From contig NZ_CP162140.1 of NCBI RefSeq assembly GCF_040833985.1, positions 199,915 to 263,914 on the forward strand: a DNA stretch of 64,000 nt. Reading direction: 5' to 3'. The position numbers and the translations under genes were made by a program. This DNA is from Leptospira sp. WS4.C2 (GTDB lineage Bacteria > Spirochaetota > Leptospiria > Leptospirales > Leptospiraceae). Positions 15,319 to 22,848 of this stretch are shown one piece after another. Positions within the stretch are counted from its first letter, which is position 1. Every line of letters starts with the position of its first letter. Under the pieces are notes generated by a model that worked only from the letters and a program-made list of their open reading frames with translations, was not told the DNA's origin and made no database searches.

Positions 15319-16290
15319 CTAAACTTCCATCCAATACGGGCTAATATCCCCTAGCCCGTGTTTACCGGAAAGTTTTAATAATAACCGGTCCATTCCAATC
15401 GATATCCCCGCGCAATCGGGAAAACCATTTTCCAAACAATGGAGAAAGTTTTCATCCATCGCAAATACTTCCTTACCTAACTTCGCACGTAATTCCTGTT
15501 CTTCCCTAAAACGATTCCGTTGTTCTTTGGCGTCACTCAGTTCATAAAAAGCATTGGCAAGTTCTAACCCGTCCCAATAGATTTCAAATCGTTTCGCAAC
15601 CCCATCCACTACCCTTGCCAGGGCTGCACATTCTGGGGGATAGTCGTATAAAAAAACGATCCCTTCCCCTAACTTTGGCTCCACGAGATTTAAAAATACC
15701 AAAAAGAAAAGATCCTCAAATTGCCAATGGACAAGTTCTGAAGATGGCGAATTTGATAGTTTTTTTGACTCAATGGTTCTTAACAAATCCTCTCGCAAGA
15801 AACCATGCCCGACATTTTGTTCAAAGGCATCTGCCACAGAAAGGTGGCGAATCCAATCCGGGTGGGATGTTTTTTTGTGATCCTCTTCGGTTCCAAAACT
15901 ATGGATCAATTCTCTTAAAAAAGTTTCTATAAAATGACGTAAGGAAGTATCATTCATTCCTTTTGCATAAAGTTCTAACATAAGAAACTCTTTGGTATGA
16001 AATTCACTTCCCATTTCACCTGACCTATAGGTATGTGCTAATTCAAAGATCCGAGTCATTCCCTTTGCCATCATCTGTTTCAAACTGTATTCAGGAGAAG
16101 TGATAAGATAGCCTTTCTCACGTGAGTCAGGGGAGCGCACTTCAAAAGGATCCAAATAAGGTTCCATCCCCACAATGGGTTTTAAGGTAGGAGAATCGAC
16201 TTCCAAAAAACCATCCCTCCATAAAATCTCACGAACCTTTCGGATGACTTTGGAACGAAAAATGAGTGTATCTTTTGAGAGTGAGACCAT
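15319..16290 (-). CDS. epmA: EF-P lysine aminoacylase EpmA (GenX/PoxA), LysRS-like
   Basis: 323 residues, a free-standing class II lysyl-tRNA synthetase catalytic domain without the anticodon-binding OB fold. Class II motifs are visible: GFLEVDSPTL (motif 1), AHTYRSGEMG with EFHTKEFLMLEL (motif 2), and GISIGMDRLLLKL (motif 3). This length and the Lys-type motif 2 are those of EpmA, which attaches (R)-beta-lysine to elongation factor P. A GGAGG precedes ATG 16290. Its usual partner EpmB and EF-P are not in this window. The start codon lies only 12 bp from that of the divergent STAS-like gene. Confidence 0.88.
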   Translation of the reverse strand: MVSLSKDTLIFRSKVIRKVREILWRDGFLEVDSPTLKPIVGMEPYLDPFEVRSPDSREKGYLITSPEYSLKQMMAKGMTRIFELAHTYRSGEMGSEFHTKEFLMLELYAKGMNDTSLRHFIETFLRELIHSFGTEEDHKKTSHPDWIRHLSVADAFEQNVGHGFLREDLLRTIESKKLSNSPSSELVHWQFEDLFFLVFLNLVEPKLGEGIVFLYDYPPECAALARVVDGVAKRFEIYWDGLELANAFYELSDAKEQRNRFREEQELRAKLGKEVFAMDENFLHCLENGFPDCAGISIGMDRLLLKLSGKHGLGDISPYWMEV

Positions 16291-16302
16291 ACATTACCTC
16301 CA

Positions 16303-16662
16303 ATGGCGAAAAAAACAAAATACCTAAATGTGCGCGAAGTTCAGAATGCGTATGAAATTGTCATTTTGTCAAAAACCGTTCACAACGAAGTGGAAGAAGA
16401 ACTGGATTCTGTGATGCATATGTTGTTTTTCCAAACAAGATCTCATATCCAAATGGATCTTTCCAGCCTTCCTTACCTTCCTATCACTCTGCTTACCAAA
16501 CTCTTAAATATGGCGCGTGACCTGCGATTGAAAAAACGAGTCCTTGTCCTACTGGGCCTCCCTATCTCTAGTTATCTATATTTAAAACGATTTGGCCTCA
16601 CTCGCCTTATCTTTCCAAGTCCTGCCATCCTTAGGGAGTCTCATCGAGATTCCAGGGGATAA
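16303..16662 (+). CDS. STAS-domain-like (anti-sigma-factor-antagonist-like) hypothetical protein
   Basis: 119 residues with the alternating strand/helix pattern of a STAS domain: a first strand AYEIVILSKTV, a helix after EVEEELDSVMHML, the strand HIQMDLSSLPYL (where phosphorylatable Ser would be expected), and the last strand RVLVLLGLP. The similarity is structural in character, not a clear sequence match. No Shine-Dalgarno is evident. The 3' end overlaps the convergent DUF4279 gene by 32 bp. Confidence 0.6.
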   Translation: MAKKTKYLNVREVQNAYEIVILSKTVHNEVEEELDSVMHMLFFQTRSHIQMDLSSLPYLPITLLTKLLNMARDLRLKKRVLVLLGLPISSYLYLKRFGLTRLIFPSPAILRESHRDSRG

Positions 16663-17047
16663 TTTCCAAATTCACTCCCATCTCACCTAACAAAAGCATA
16701 GTCCTTTTGTCGAGAACCACACCTTTGGTGAACTCAGATGCAAACTCCACCGAAGCATAAATGGTAGATTCATAACTTTCCGTAAATTCTTTTAGGTCTT
16801 TGCGAACAGGTGCTAATGTTTTCAGCAGATCCCAAATATGATCCAGTAACGGAAATTCCGGTCCAAGCTTCGAATTGAGCTGCCAATGACTCGGAATTGT
16901 CATATTTTCGATGTCTTTTACATCCGCACCGTGATAATAGTCCGGTTGGATGCCTAGTTTTTCCGTCACTTCCAGGGGCTTAAGCCTAGGTCCTGTGATG
17001 GCGAACATTGCCCACGATTTTGCTTCTCTTTGTGTTCCCGATTCCAT
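16631..17047 (-). CDS. DUF4279 domain-containing protein
   Basis: 138 residues, cytoplasmic by sequence. The pattern SWAMFAITGPRLKPLEVTEK, then LGIQPDYYHGADV, then SHWQLNSKL matches the DUF4279 family, small proteins of unknown function often found near polymorphic-toxin immunity genes, but here without such a context. It is divergent from the response-regulator gene (58 bp between start codons). Confidence 0.82.
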   Translation of the reverse strand: MESGTQREAKSWAMFAITGPRLKPLEVTEKLGIQPDYYHGADVKDIENMTIPSHWQLNSKLGPEFPLLDHIWDLLKTLAPVRKDLKEFTESYESTIYASVEFASEFTKGVVLDKRTMLLLGEMGVNLEIIPWNLDETP

Positions 17048-17105
17048 TTTTTACTTTTTTTTTCTACTACAAGAACCAAATTGAGAAAGAACTCAAGGGA
17101 AAAAC

Positions 17106-17831
17106 ATGAAAAATATTTTGGTAATTGAGGACGATCCGGATATCGGCAACCTAATCCGGAAATCACTCGATTCTGCTCACTACACAACCTCCGTTTTTGA
17201 AAATGGCGAAGAAGGTTTGAAATTTTACAAGTCCAATCATCCTGATTTAGTGATTCTGGATCTCTCTCTCCCGGACATTGATGGTATGGAAATTTGCCGT
17301 AGCATTAGAAAGGCTGATGAAAGTACTCCGATTTTTATCCTTTCCGCAAGGACAGAAGAAATCGATCGCATCATGGGACTTGAGTTAGGTGCTGATGATT
17401 ACATCACAAAACCATTTTCGGTGCGTGAACTCAAAACCCGAGTGGATGTTTTCTTTCGTAGATGGGATAAAAAAATTGGGATCAAACCCAATGTGGGCCA
17501 AGCCGGAGAAATTATCCGTGGGGCCCTTAAAATTGATTCCATTCGTCGTCGTGTCACTCTCAACGAAAACATCATCAATATTTCTAGAAAGGAATTTGAC
17601 ATCTTACAACTATTAGCTGGTTCACCTGGAAAAGTCTTTTCTCGCGAAATGATTTTGGAATCGGTTTGGGGTGTGGAGTGGGATGGTTTTGAAAGGATGA
17701 TCGACAGTCATATCAAACGCATTCGTTCCAAACTAGAAAAAAATTCCGCACAACCAGAATGGATCGAAACCATTTGGGGAATCGGATATCGTTTCACTGA
17801 TAACTTTGAGAACATTGTTGTTCCCGATTAA
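17106..17831 (+). CDS. OmpR/PhoB-family response regulator
   Basis: 241 residues. N-terminal receiver domain with the acidic pocket in VIEDDPD (6-12), phospho-acceptor Asp in [12 protein letters not shown] (about 54), Thr/Ser in FILSAR and Lys in YITKPF. The C-terminal winged-helix domain carries the recognition-helix region [14 protein letters not shown] and the wing [11 protein letters not shown]. It is a DNA-binding transcription factor activated by phosphorylation; no kinase gene is adjacent, so its partner is elsewhere. It is followed after 9 bp by the DUF883-like gene and may control the following envelope genes. Confidence 0.95.
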   Translation: MKNILVIEDDPDIGNLIRKSLDSAHYTTSVFENGEEGLKFYKSNHPDLVILDLSLPDIDGMEICRSIRKADESTPIFILSARTEEIDRIMGLELGADDYITKPFSVRELKTRVDVFFRRWDKKIGIKPNVGQAGEIIRGALKIDSIRRRVTLNENIINISRKEFDILQLLAGSPGKVFSREMILESVWGVEWDGFERMIDSHIKRIRSKLEKNSAQPEWIETIWGIGYRFTDNFENIVVPD

Positions 17832-17840
17832 GGAACCGTT

Positions 17841-18125
17841 ATGGAAGAAGTGAAAAAAGACAAATCCCTCATCGACGAAATTAAGTTGTATGAGAAAAAA
17901 GCCAAAGAAATTGAACAAAGAGCCAAGGAGAAGTATATGGAACAAGTAAGCGACATCAAACAAAAGTTAGGTAAGGCCAGCGAAGAAGCTTCTATCAAAG
18001 CCAAAGAAGTGATTGATACAGTGGGAACTTATGTAAAAGAAAATCCACAAAAAGCGGCAGTCATTGGATTTGGCGTGGGACTTGGTCTTGGCCTTGCTCT
18101 TGGTTGGTTTTTTAAGAAGAAATAA
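17841..18125 (+). CDS. DUF883/ElaB-YqjD-like membrane-anchored protein
   Basis: 94 residues. A long charged coiled-coil-like helix (1-65, heptads of Lys/Glu with [20 protein letters not shown]) is followed by [20 protein letters not shown], one C-terminal membrane segment, and KKK. This layout matches ElaB/YqjD/DUF883 proteins, tail-anchored proteins that in enterobacteria bind ribosomes in stationary phase. That role is not shown here. The stop codon directly touches the next gene's TTG. Confidence 0.82.
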   Translation: MEEVKKDKSLIDEIKLYEKKAKEIEQRAKEKYMEQVSDIKQKLGKASEEASIKAKEVIDTVGTYVKENPQKAAVIGFGVGLGLGLALGWFFKKK

Positions 18126-18461
18126 TTGGAACATAAAGAATCAAAACATCGTAAAAAAGGCGGGATCAAAGCCGCCTTCGAAGACCTAGTCACCAAAGTA
18201 GTCGCCTACGGCGAAGTGATGGTGATCTACATCCAAAAGAACCTCCAAGTTTATATTAAAAATTTGGTTTTATCTTCTGTCTGGGTTTTCACTTCTATTT
18301 TCCTTATCTTTTTAGGGCTGATTTACATTTCCTATGGAGTGTATTTGAGTATTCAAAAATTTCTCACGACAGGTGATCCTATCGTTGCCAGTTTCGGAAC
18401 AGGATTTGGATTTTTAATCTTCGCAATTCTATTTTTGTCTTTAGTTCTGAAGAAAAAATAA
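18126..18461 (+). CDS. Small two-TM membrane protein (phage-holin-superfamily/DUF1469-like)
   Basis: 111 residues from a TTG start directly after the preceding stop. A basic N terminus (HRKKGG) leads into an amphipathic segment, then two strong TM segments (about 45-70 and 85-107) with a charged KKK end. It resembles the holin-superfamily-III or DUF1469 proteins that often accompany DUF883-like genes; here the neighbour pairing supports that. It sits in the inner membrane, probably with the preceding protein. Confidence 0.72.
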   Translation: MEHKESKHRKKGGIKAAFEDLVTKVVAYGEVMVIYIQKNLQVYIKNLVLSSVWVFTSIFLIFLGLIYISYGVYLSIQKFLTTGDPIVASFGTGFGFLIFAILFLSLVLKKK

Positions 18462-18465
18462 TACT

Positions 18466-18711
18466 ATGAGATTCAATCCCCTAACAGACCACGAACGGTA
18501 TATAGAGAAAGATCCAAAAGACATGTCTCTTACGGAACTTCGGATGTTACTCAAAATCAAACGAATGGATCTGCAACTCGGATGGAATGAATTTGAAGGC
18601 AAAATCAAATTCTGGCAACGAGTGGTTCGCACGGTGCGTGAGTCGGGAATGGTAGACCAAGTCAAAGAAGGATTCCAATCCTACTTACAAAATAAATCTC
18701 CAAAAGAATAA
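18466..18711 (+). CDS. Small hypothetical protein, third of the envelope trio
   Basis: 81 residues, hydrophilic, predicted mostly helical (LTELRMLLKIKRMDLQLGWN). No TM segment and no known family. Four bases separate it from the preceding membrane-protein gene, so it is probably co-transcribed with the response regulator, DUF883-like and holin-like genes and may be a cytoplasmic partner of them. Confidence 0.72.
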   Translation: MRFNPLTDHERYIEKDPKDMSLTELRMLLKIKRMDLQLGWNEFEGKIKFWQRVVRTVRESGMVDQVKEGFQSYLQNKSPKE

Positions 18712-18732
18712 AGGTTTTTCCTCAGAGTAGCC

Positions 18733-18758
18733 GATCCTTGTAAAAACGAAGAAGGATC
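18733..18758 (+). promoter_or_regulatory. Hairpin occluding the cutA Shine-Dalgarno sequence
   Basis: GATCCTT (18733-18739) pairs with AAGGATC (18752-18758) around a 12-nt loop. The AAGGA part is the only Shine-Dalgarno candidate for the ATG at 18763. In folded transcripts the ribosome site would be paired, so translation may be conditional. The pairing is seen; regulation is inferred. Confidence 0.4.
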
Positions 18759-18762
18759 CCTC

Positions 18763-19092
18763 ATGGCTTCAGATGAAATTTTAGTATTTACCACAATCGG
18801 CGACCGCGACATGGCCGAAGAACAAATCTCTGACATGTTAGAACAAGGAATCATTGTATCGGGAACTATTTTCCCTGAAGTGGAACTTGTTTATTTGTGG
18901 GAAGGAAAAATCACCGTTGATACAGAAAACAAAATCCTTTTCAAAGCAAGAGCGGAACAGTATGATGCGATAGAAGAATACATCAAAAAACACCATCCCT
19001 ACATTGCTCCTGAAATCATTCGACTGGATGTGAGTTTTGGATCTCCCGCCTACAAGGCGTTTGTTGCCGATAAGATTAAAAAAAATAGTTGA
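18763..19092 (+). CDS. cutA: CutA1-type divalent-cation tolerance protein
   Basis: 109 residues, the normal size of the trimeric CutA1 fold. Diagnostic parts: ILVFTTIGDRDMAEE, CutA-like SGTIFPEVELVYLWEGKI (the usual Cys before the strand is Ser or absent) and the C-terminal HHPYIAPEIIRLDV. CutA is linked to copper and other metal tolerance in E. coli, but its mechanism is unsettled. The start is fixed by AAGGA 6-10 nt upstream, which lies in a hairpin stem. Confidence 0.9.
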   Translation: MASDEILVFTTIGDRDMAEEQISDMLEQGIIVSGTIFPEVELVYLWEGKITVDTENKILFKARAEQYDAIEEYIKKHHPYIAPEIIRLDVSFGSPAYKAFVADKIKKNS

Positions 19093-19451
19093 GCCAATCT
19101 TTTTCAAACCTCCTAATTTTACCAGAAGCCTTCCCGCTATTTAGTGGGCGCCTCGAACTTTTTTTAGTACCAAACTGTTAAGGTTTAACGACCGGGCGTA
19201 CTACGGGGTCCGCTTCGCTCCCGTCCTCGGAGGGAAAGCCTCCTCTGACCAAGCCCTTCGTAAGCCCTGGCGCGGGGATTGATGGCTTAAGAAACACCAT
19301 AACAAAACCTATTTTTTAGTCGATACCGACTCATTTTTGGCAAATCAAAGAAAACCAATTCACAAAATCAAAAACCTCATCTCATCAAACAGATTCAGAT
19401 TCAACAGATCTTCTATCTTGACAGCCTGCCAAACTTTGTTATGGTTAGGGA
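19093..19451. other. Intergenic region holding repeat copy 2 and the promoter side of the Uma2 gene
   Basis: No convincing gene. 19146-19277 is the second copy of the structured repeat. 19278-19440 is AT-rich; a TTGACA-like TTGACAG occurs at about 19418 with GTTATGGTT further downstream, a possible promoter for the Uma2 gene. Confidence 0.5.
19146..19277. repeat. Structured intergenic repeat element, copy 2
   Basis: It starts GGGCGCCTCG (19146-19155) and ends GGCGCGGGG (19269-19277), exactly as copy 1 at 6601-6708. A GACCG block and TCCGCT motif occur in the same order. The central hairpin is GGAGG-GAAAG-CCTCC (19229-19243), 34 nt from the right end. The arm sequences differ from copy 1 but the pairing is kept, the pattern expected if structure rather than sequence is selected. 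The element is 24 bp longer than copy 1. Confidence 0.6.
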
Positions 19452-19979
19452 ATGGATGTTACGATTCCGAAGTCTGAATTTGAACTCACTCAAATCCTGA
19501 ATGGAGTATCTTTCGTGACACCAAGTCCACTTGGCTTCCACCAACAAATACTAGGAAAACTATTCTTTCAATTTCAACTCTGCTTACAAAAAGAATCGTT
19601 AGGTGCCATTTTCACCGCTCCCTTAGACGTGGTTTTGGAGAAGGGAGTCAATGTCGTCCAACCAGATCTGATCTACATCAAAAATCAAAATTTGTCAATC
19701 TTCGACCCGAATGGCCACATCCACGGTGTCCCGGACCTACTGGTTGAAATTATATCTCCAGGATCCATCTCTCGTGACACAGTGGATAAGTTTGCCATTT
19801 ATGAAAAATATGGGGTTTCTGAGTACTGGATCGTCTTTCCCGAACAGAAAGTTGTCGAAGTATTTGTTTTAAAATCGGGAAAGTATTCTCTTACTTGTAG
19901 TACGGAAAATACAAATGGGAAGATTATTTCTTCTACATTCCCAAATTGGCAATTTGGATTAGAACAATTATTTTCGTAA
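19452..19979 (+). CDS. Uma2-family (DUF820) putative endonuclease
   Basis: 175 residues with the restriction-endonuclease-like fold of Uma2 proteins: VVQPDLIYIKN (catalytic Asp), GVPDLLVEIISPGS (Asp and Glu) and the segment KFAIYEKYGVSEYWIV with the active-site Lys region. These PD-(D/E)XK-like proteins are very abundant in cyanobacteria and some spirochaetes; their role is not known. The gene stands alone, next to a toxin-antitoxin pair on the other strand. Confidence 0.88.
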   Translation: MDVTIPKSEFELTQILNGVSFVTPSPLGFHQQILGKLFFQFQLCLQKESLGAIFTAPLDVVLEKGVNVVQPDLIYIKNQNLSIFDPNGHIHGVPDLLVEIISPGSISRDTVDKFAIYEKYGVSEYWIVFPEQKVVEVFVLKSGKYSLTCSTENTNGKIISSTFPNWQFGLEQLFS

Positions 19980-20089
19980 GTTCTAAACTCTTCACCGACC
20001 AGAATTTCTTAAAATCCTTAAAGAAATTTAATATCCCATTTTATTCTATCAGAGTAGAAATGATCATTAGGTATTTACGAATCAAACAT

Positions 20090-20476
20090 TTACCAAATGG
20101 CATTCACTTTATATTGAGCGATGAGTGGATCCTTTGTGAGAATTGGCATCTTCTCAAAGTTAGCTTGGCAAACTAAAATACGATCAAACGGATCTTTGTG
20201 CAACTGAGGTAGTGCCGAAAGTCTAAATGTATGCCCCATTGTTATTTCTAAGGTTTTACAATCCATTACAACTAATGATTCTGAAATGATCTTCTCAGGA
20301 GAATTCTGCAGATTAAGTTTTCCAAGTTTATATTTAATGATCATTTCCCATATACTGGCAACACTGAGATAGATTTGATTTTCTGAATTTTCCACTATCT
20401 GTAGAACCTTTTTTGAAAGATTCATTGGTTCATATAAAATCCATAAATATGTATGCGTATCCAGTAAATAATTCAA
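20090..20476 (-). CDS. vapC: PIN-domain VapC-type toxin
   Basis: 128 residues. PIN-domain acidic residues are visible: Asp6 in YLLDTHTYLW, Glu in SVASIWEMIIKYKLG, and Asp in KDPFDRILVCQA. The SIWE.. and KDPFDR motifs are those of the VapC branch that cleaves tRNA or rRNA. It overlaps the antitoxin gene by 4 bp on the same strand (antitoxin first), the normal coupling for such pairs. Confidence 0.92.
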   Translation of the reverse strand: MNYLLDTHTYLWILYEPMNLSKKVLQIVENSENQIYLSVASIWEMIIKYKLGKLNLQNSPEKIISESLVVMDCKTLEITMGHTFRLSALPQLHKDPFDRILVCQANFEKMPILTKDPLIAQYKVNAIW

Positions 20477-20712
20477 AAGTGAAATCCTGAGATTTCCTCA
20501 TCCGGCAAAGGCTCAAAAAATCCTTCTTCGATTTTTGCTTTTCCCTCATACATTCCCATCTTCCGTTTTATTTTTTTATCAGAAGTTATACGAACTAACT
20601 TTACAACAGGTTTTCCTGCTTTAGAGATCACCACTTCCTTTCCTTCTAGCGCCTGTACGATCAACTTCGAAAGATTGGATTTCGCATCATGAATGTTATA
20701 TTCCATACCCAT
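20473..20712 (-). CDS. Phd/YefM-type antitoxin of the VapC pair
   Basis: 79 residues. The N-terminal half MEYNIHDAKSNLSKLI, then GKEVVISKAGKPVVKLV, is the DNA-binding Phd/YefM fold; the acidic C-terminal tail (EEGFFEPLPDEEISGFHF) is the part that normally wraps the toxin. The ATGs at 20712 and 20706 are both possible starts. Two short palindromes lie just upstream, fitting autorepression by the antitoxin. Confidence 0.92.
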   Translation of the reverse strand: MGMEYNIHDAKSNLSKLIVQALEGKEVVISKAGKPVVKLVRITSDKKIKRKMGMYEGKAKIEEGFFEPLPDEEISGFHF

Positions 20713-20715
20713 AAA

Positions 20716-20735
20716 TTAGCTAACTAGCCGGGCTA
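20716..20735 (-). promoter_or_regulatory. Palindromes upstream of the toxin-antitoxin operon, candidate operators
   Basis: TTAGCTAA (20716-20723) is a perfect palindrome and TAGCC-G-GGCTA (20725-20735) a perfect inverted repeat, separated by one base and ending 4 bp from the antitoxin ATG. Antitoxins of this family repress their own promoter by binding such sites (family knowledge). Confidence 0.5.
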
Positions 20736-20838
20736 AATCAATTAAAATTCCGCTGATGATTTTCAAAAAAACCTCACCATCCTCTAAATTTGTGTTGCCG
20801 AATGGCTACGCATATTTCATTAGTCAAATGACTACACA

Positions 20839-21162
20839 ATGGATTTAAGAAGAGACGTATTCCAAGCAATTGCCGATCCCACAAGAAGAGCCATCCTCCT
20901 CCTCGTGGCAACCCAGTCTATGACAGCGGGAAATATTGCTTCCCACTTTGATAGCAAACGTCCAACCGTTTCCAAACATTTACAAATCCTTACCGAATGC
21001 GAGTTACTCGCCAAAGAACCAAATGGTCGGGAGATTTATTACCACTTAAATCCAAACAAAATGTTAGAAATCGCCCATTTCCTTGCGCCCTTCCAAAAAC
21101 TTTGGGACGACCGGTTCAACAAACTAGAATCTGTGATGAAAAAGTACCAAACAAAAACATAA
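20839..21162 (+). CDS. ArsR-family winged-helix transcriptional regulator
   Basis: 107 residues. The winged-helix region is clear: [16 protein letters not shown], then [20 protein letters not shown] as recognition helix and [10 protein letters not shown] as wing. No Cys metal site is present, so it belongs with the non-metal ArsR regulators commonly paired with SRPBCC genes. It starts a four-gene plus-strand group (next gene 28 bp downstream) and is probably its repressor. Confidence 0.92.
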   Translation: MDLRRDVFQAIADPTRRAILLLVATQSMTAGNIASHFDSKRPTVSKHLQILTECELLAKEPNGREIYYHLNPNKMLEIAHFLAPFQKLWDDRFNKLESVMKKYQTKT

Positions 21163-21190
21163 AGAAATAACAGAACAGTAGGAAAATAGT

Positions 21191-21658
21191 ATGGAACTCA
21201 AAACAAAAATCATAGCGGAAGACGGCAAACAAGAGTTAACGATCGAACGTGAGTTTGACTTACCTGTAAACTTAGTATTTAAGGCACACACAGAGCCAGA
21301 ACTTATCGAACAATGGATGGGGAACAAAGTCTTAAAATGGGAAGCTAAAAACCATGGAGGTTGGATCTTTGAGACCAAAAATCCAGAAGGGGTTGTATTA
21401 TTTCGAGCCAACGGAGTGTTACATGACATCGTTCCCAATGAAAGGTTTACAAGAACCTTTGAAATGGAAAACACAGGATTTGCCACCCAACTTGAATTTT
21501 TTGAATTTCAGAAGATATCTGAAAACAAAAGTAAACTCGTTATGCATATCATCTATAAGTCTGTAGAACAAAGAAACCAAATTCTGAAGATGCCTTTTGC
21601 CGAAGGAATCAATAGGGCTCACAATAGGTTAGAAAAAGTAATCAAAAACAAGGATTGA
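21191..21658 (+). CDS. SRPBCC-domain (AHSA1/START-like) protein
   Basis: 155 residues. The AHSA1 pattern is visible: LTIEREFDLPVNLVFKAHTE, then PELIEQWMG, GGWIFETKNPEG and GVLHDIVPNERF. Such proteins form a hydrophobic ligand cavity; the bound molecule is unknown. The gene follows the ArsR regulator, an arrangement found in many bacteria. Confidence 0.92.
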   Translation: MELKTKIIAEDGKQELTIEREFDLPVNLVFKAHTEPELIEQWMGNKVLKWEAKNHGGWIFETKNPEGVVLFRANGVLHDIVPNERFTRTFEMENTGFATQLEFFEFQKISENKSKLVMHIIYKSVEQRNQILKMPFAEGINRAHNRLEKVIKNKD

Positions 21659-21683
21659 TTTAAAATAAAATCAATTAATTGGT

Positions 21684-22286
21684 ATGGACACAAACTTAAA
21701 AAAAACTATTACAAACACTCCTGACTCTTTTTTTAAAGATACAAAATCCTGGAAAAAAGAATTTGAGATACTTCGCAAAATTGCATTGGGAAGTAAGTTA
21801 GAAGAAGAAATCAAGTGGGGACAACCTTGTTATACACACAATGGACAAAATGTTTTTTTAATCCATGGATTCAAAGAATACTGTGCCATTCTATTTTTTA
21901 AAGGAGCCTTACTAAAAGATCCTAAAAACATTCTCATCCAACAAACAAAAAATGTACAAGCTGCAAGACAAATTCGATTCCAAAGCACTTCTGAAATTAC
22001 AAAATTAAGAACCATTTTAAAATCCTATATCAAAGAAGCCATTCAGTTAGAACTATCTGGTAAAAAATTAGAAAGAAAACCAACTATTGCATTTGAAGTT
22101 CCAGAAGAATTTCAAAAAAGATTGGATACTAACCAAAAATTAAAAACCGCGTTTGAGTCTTTAACCCCAGGTCGCCAGAGGGCTTACCTACTCTATTTTG
22201 CTTCTGCAAAAAAATCGGAAACAAGAGAACAAAGAATCGATAAACACCAAACTAATATTATCAAAGGGAAGGGAATCGATGATTAG
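21684..22286 (+). CDS. DUF1801/YdeI-OmpD-associated family protein
   Basis: 200 residues. The N-terminal part has the DUF1801 pattern (EEEIKWGQPCYTHNGQNVFLIHGFKEYCAIL), and the C-terminal part the YdeI end, PEEFQKRLDTNQKLKTAFE followed by LTPGRQRAYLLYFASAKKSE. YdeI-like proteins are linked to stress and antimicrobial-peptide tolerance in some enterobacteria, but that role is not shown here. It belongs to the ArsR-SRPBCC group. Confidence 0.88.
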   Translation: MDTNLKKTITNTPDSFFKDTKSWKKEFEILRKIALGSKLEEEIKWGQPCYTHNGQNVFLIHGFKEYCAILFFKGALLKDPKNILIQQTKNVQAARQIRFQSTSEITKLRTILKSYIKEAIQLELSGKKLERKPTIAFEVPEEFQKRLDTNQKLKTAFESLTPGRQRAYLLYFASAKKSETREQRIDKHQTNIIKGKGIDD

Positions 22287-22374
22287 AATTCAGACTATCA
22301 TTAGAAATTTCATTTATGGATTCAAATCTTCAATCTCGGTGAACAAGAATTTATTATAAGAATAGGAGAATTTT

Positions 22375-22749
22375 ATGTCAGAAAAAACGAAAAAAATTGC
22401 ATATTGGTTTTTTACCCTATGGTTATCTTTGGGTATGGTATCAACAGCGATTGTACAACTTATGAAGCTTCCCGAAGAAGTAGAAAAGATAAACCAATTG
22501 GGTTACCCTACTTATTTTTTGACACTTCTGGGTATTTGGAAACTACTTGGTGTGGTTGCCGTTCTTATACCTAAGTTTTTGTTACTAAAAGAATGGGCTT
22601 ATGCAGGATTTTTCTTTGCGATGTCTGGAGCAGCCTATTCGCATATAGTTATGGGACACCCAATGACCGAAACCCTTCCCTCAGTGTTATTACTTGCGCT
22701 TACGATCATTTCTTGGTCCCTAAGACCAAAAGAACGAAAGTTGTTCTAA
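22375..22749 (+). CDS. DoxX-family membrane protein
   Basis: 124 residues, four TM segments. MKLPEEVEKINQLGYPTYF followed by LLGIWKLLGVVAVLIP is the pattern of the small DoxX-like proteins that accompany ArsR/SRPBCC genes. GGAGA about 7 nt upstream supports ATG 22375. Its activity is unknown; relatives are linked to quinone or thiol redox stress. Confidence 0.88.
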   Translation: MSEKTKKIAYWFFTLWLSLGMVSTAIVQLMKLPEEVEKINQLGYPTYFLTLLGIWKLLGVVAVLIPKFLLLKEWAYAGFFFAMSGAAYSHIVMGHPMTETLPSVLLLALTIISWSLRPKERKLF

Positions 22750-22848
22750 AATTAGTTTTTTAAGAGACATGATGCGAATGCGATATCATGTTAAAAAAAT
22801 CTTTACAACCATTGGGAATTGACTCTGATACTGGCGAGGCAATCTCCA

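Noticed and set aside
15336..15359. Hairpin ACGGGCTA/TAGCCCGT as a terminator
   Set aside because: It lies within the epmA coding end, which encodes conserved residues, and no T-run follows on either strand.
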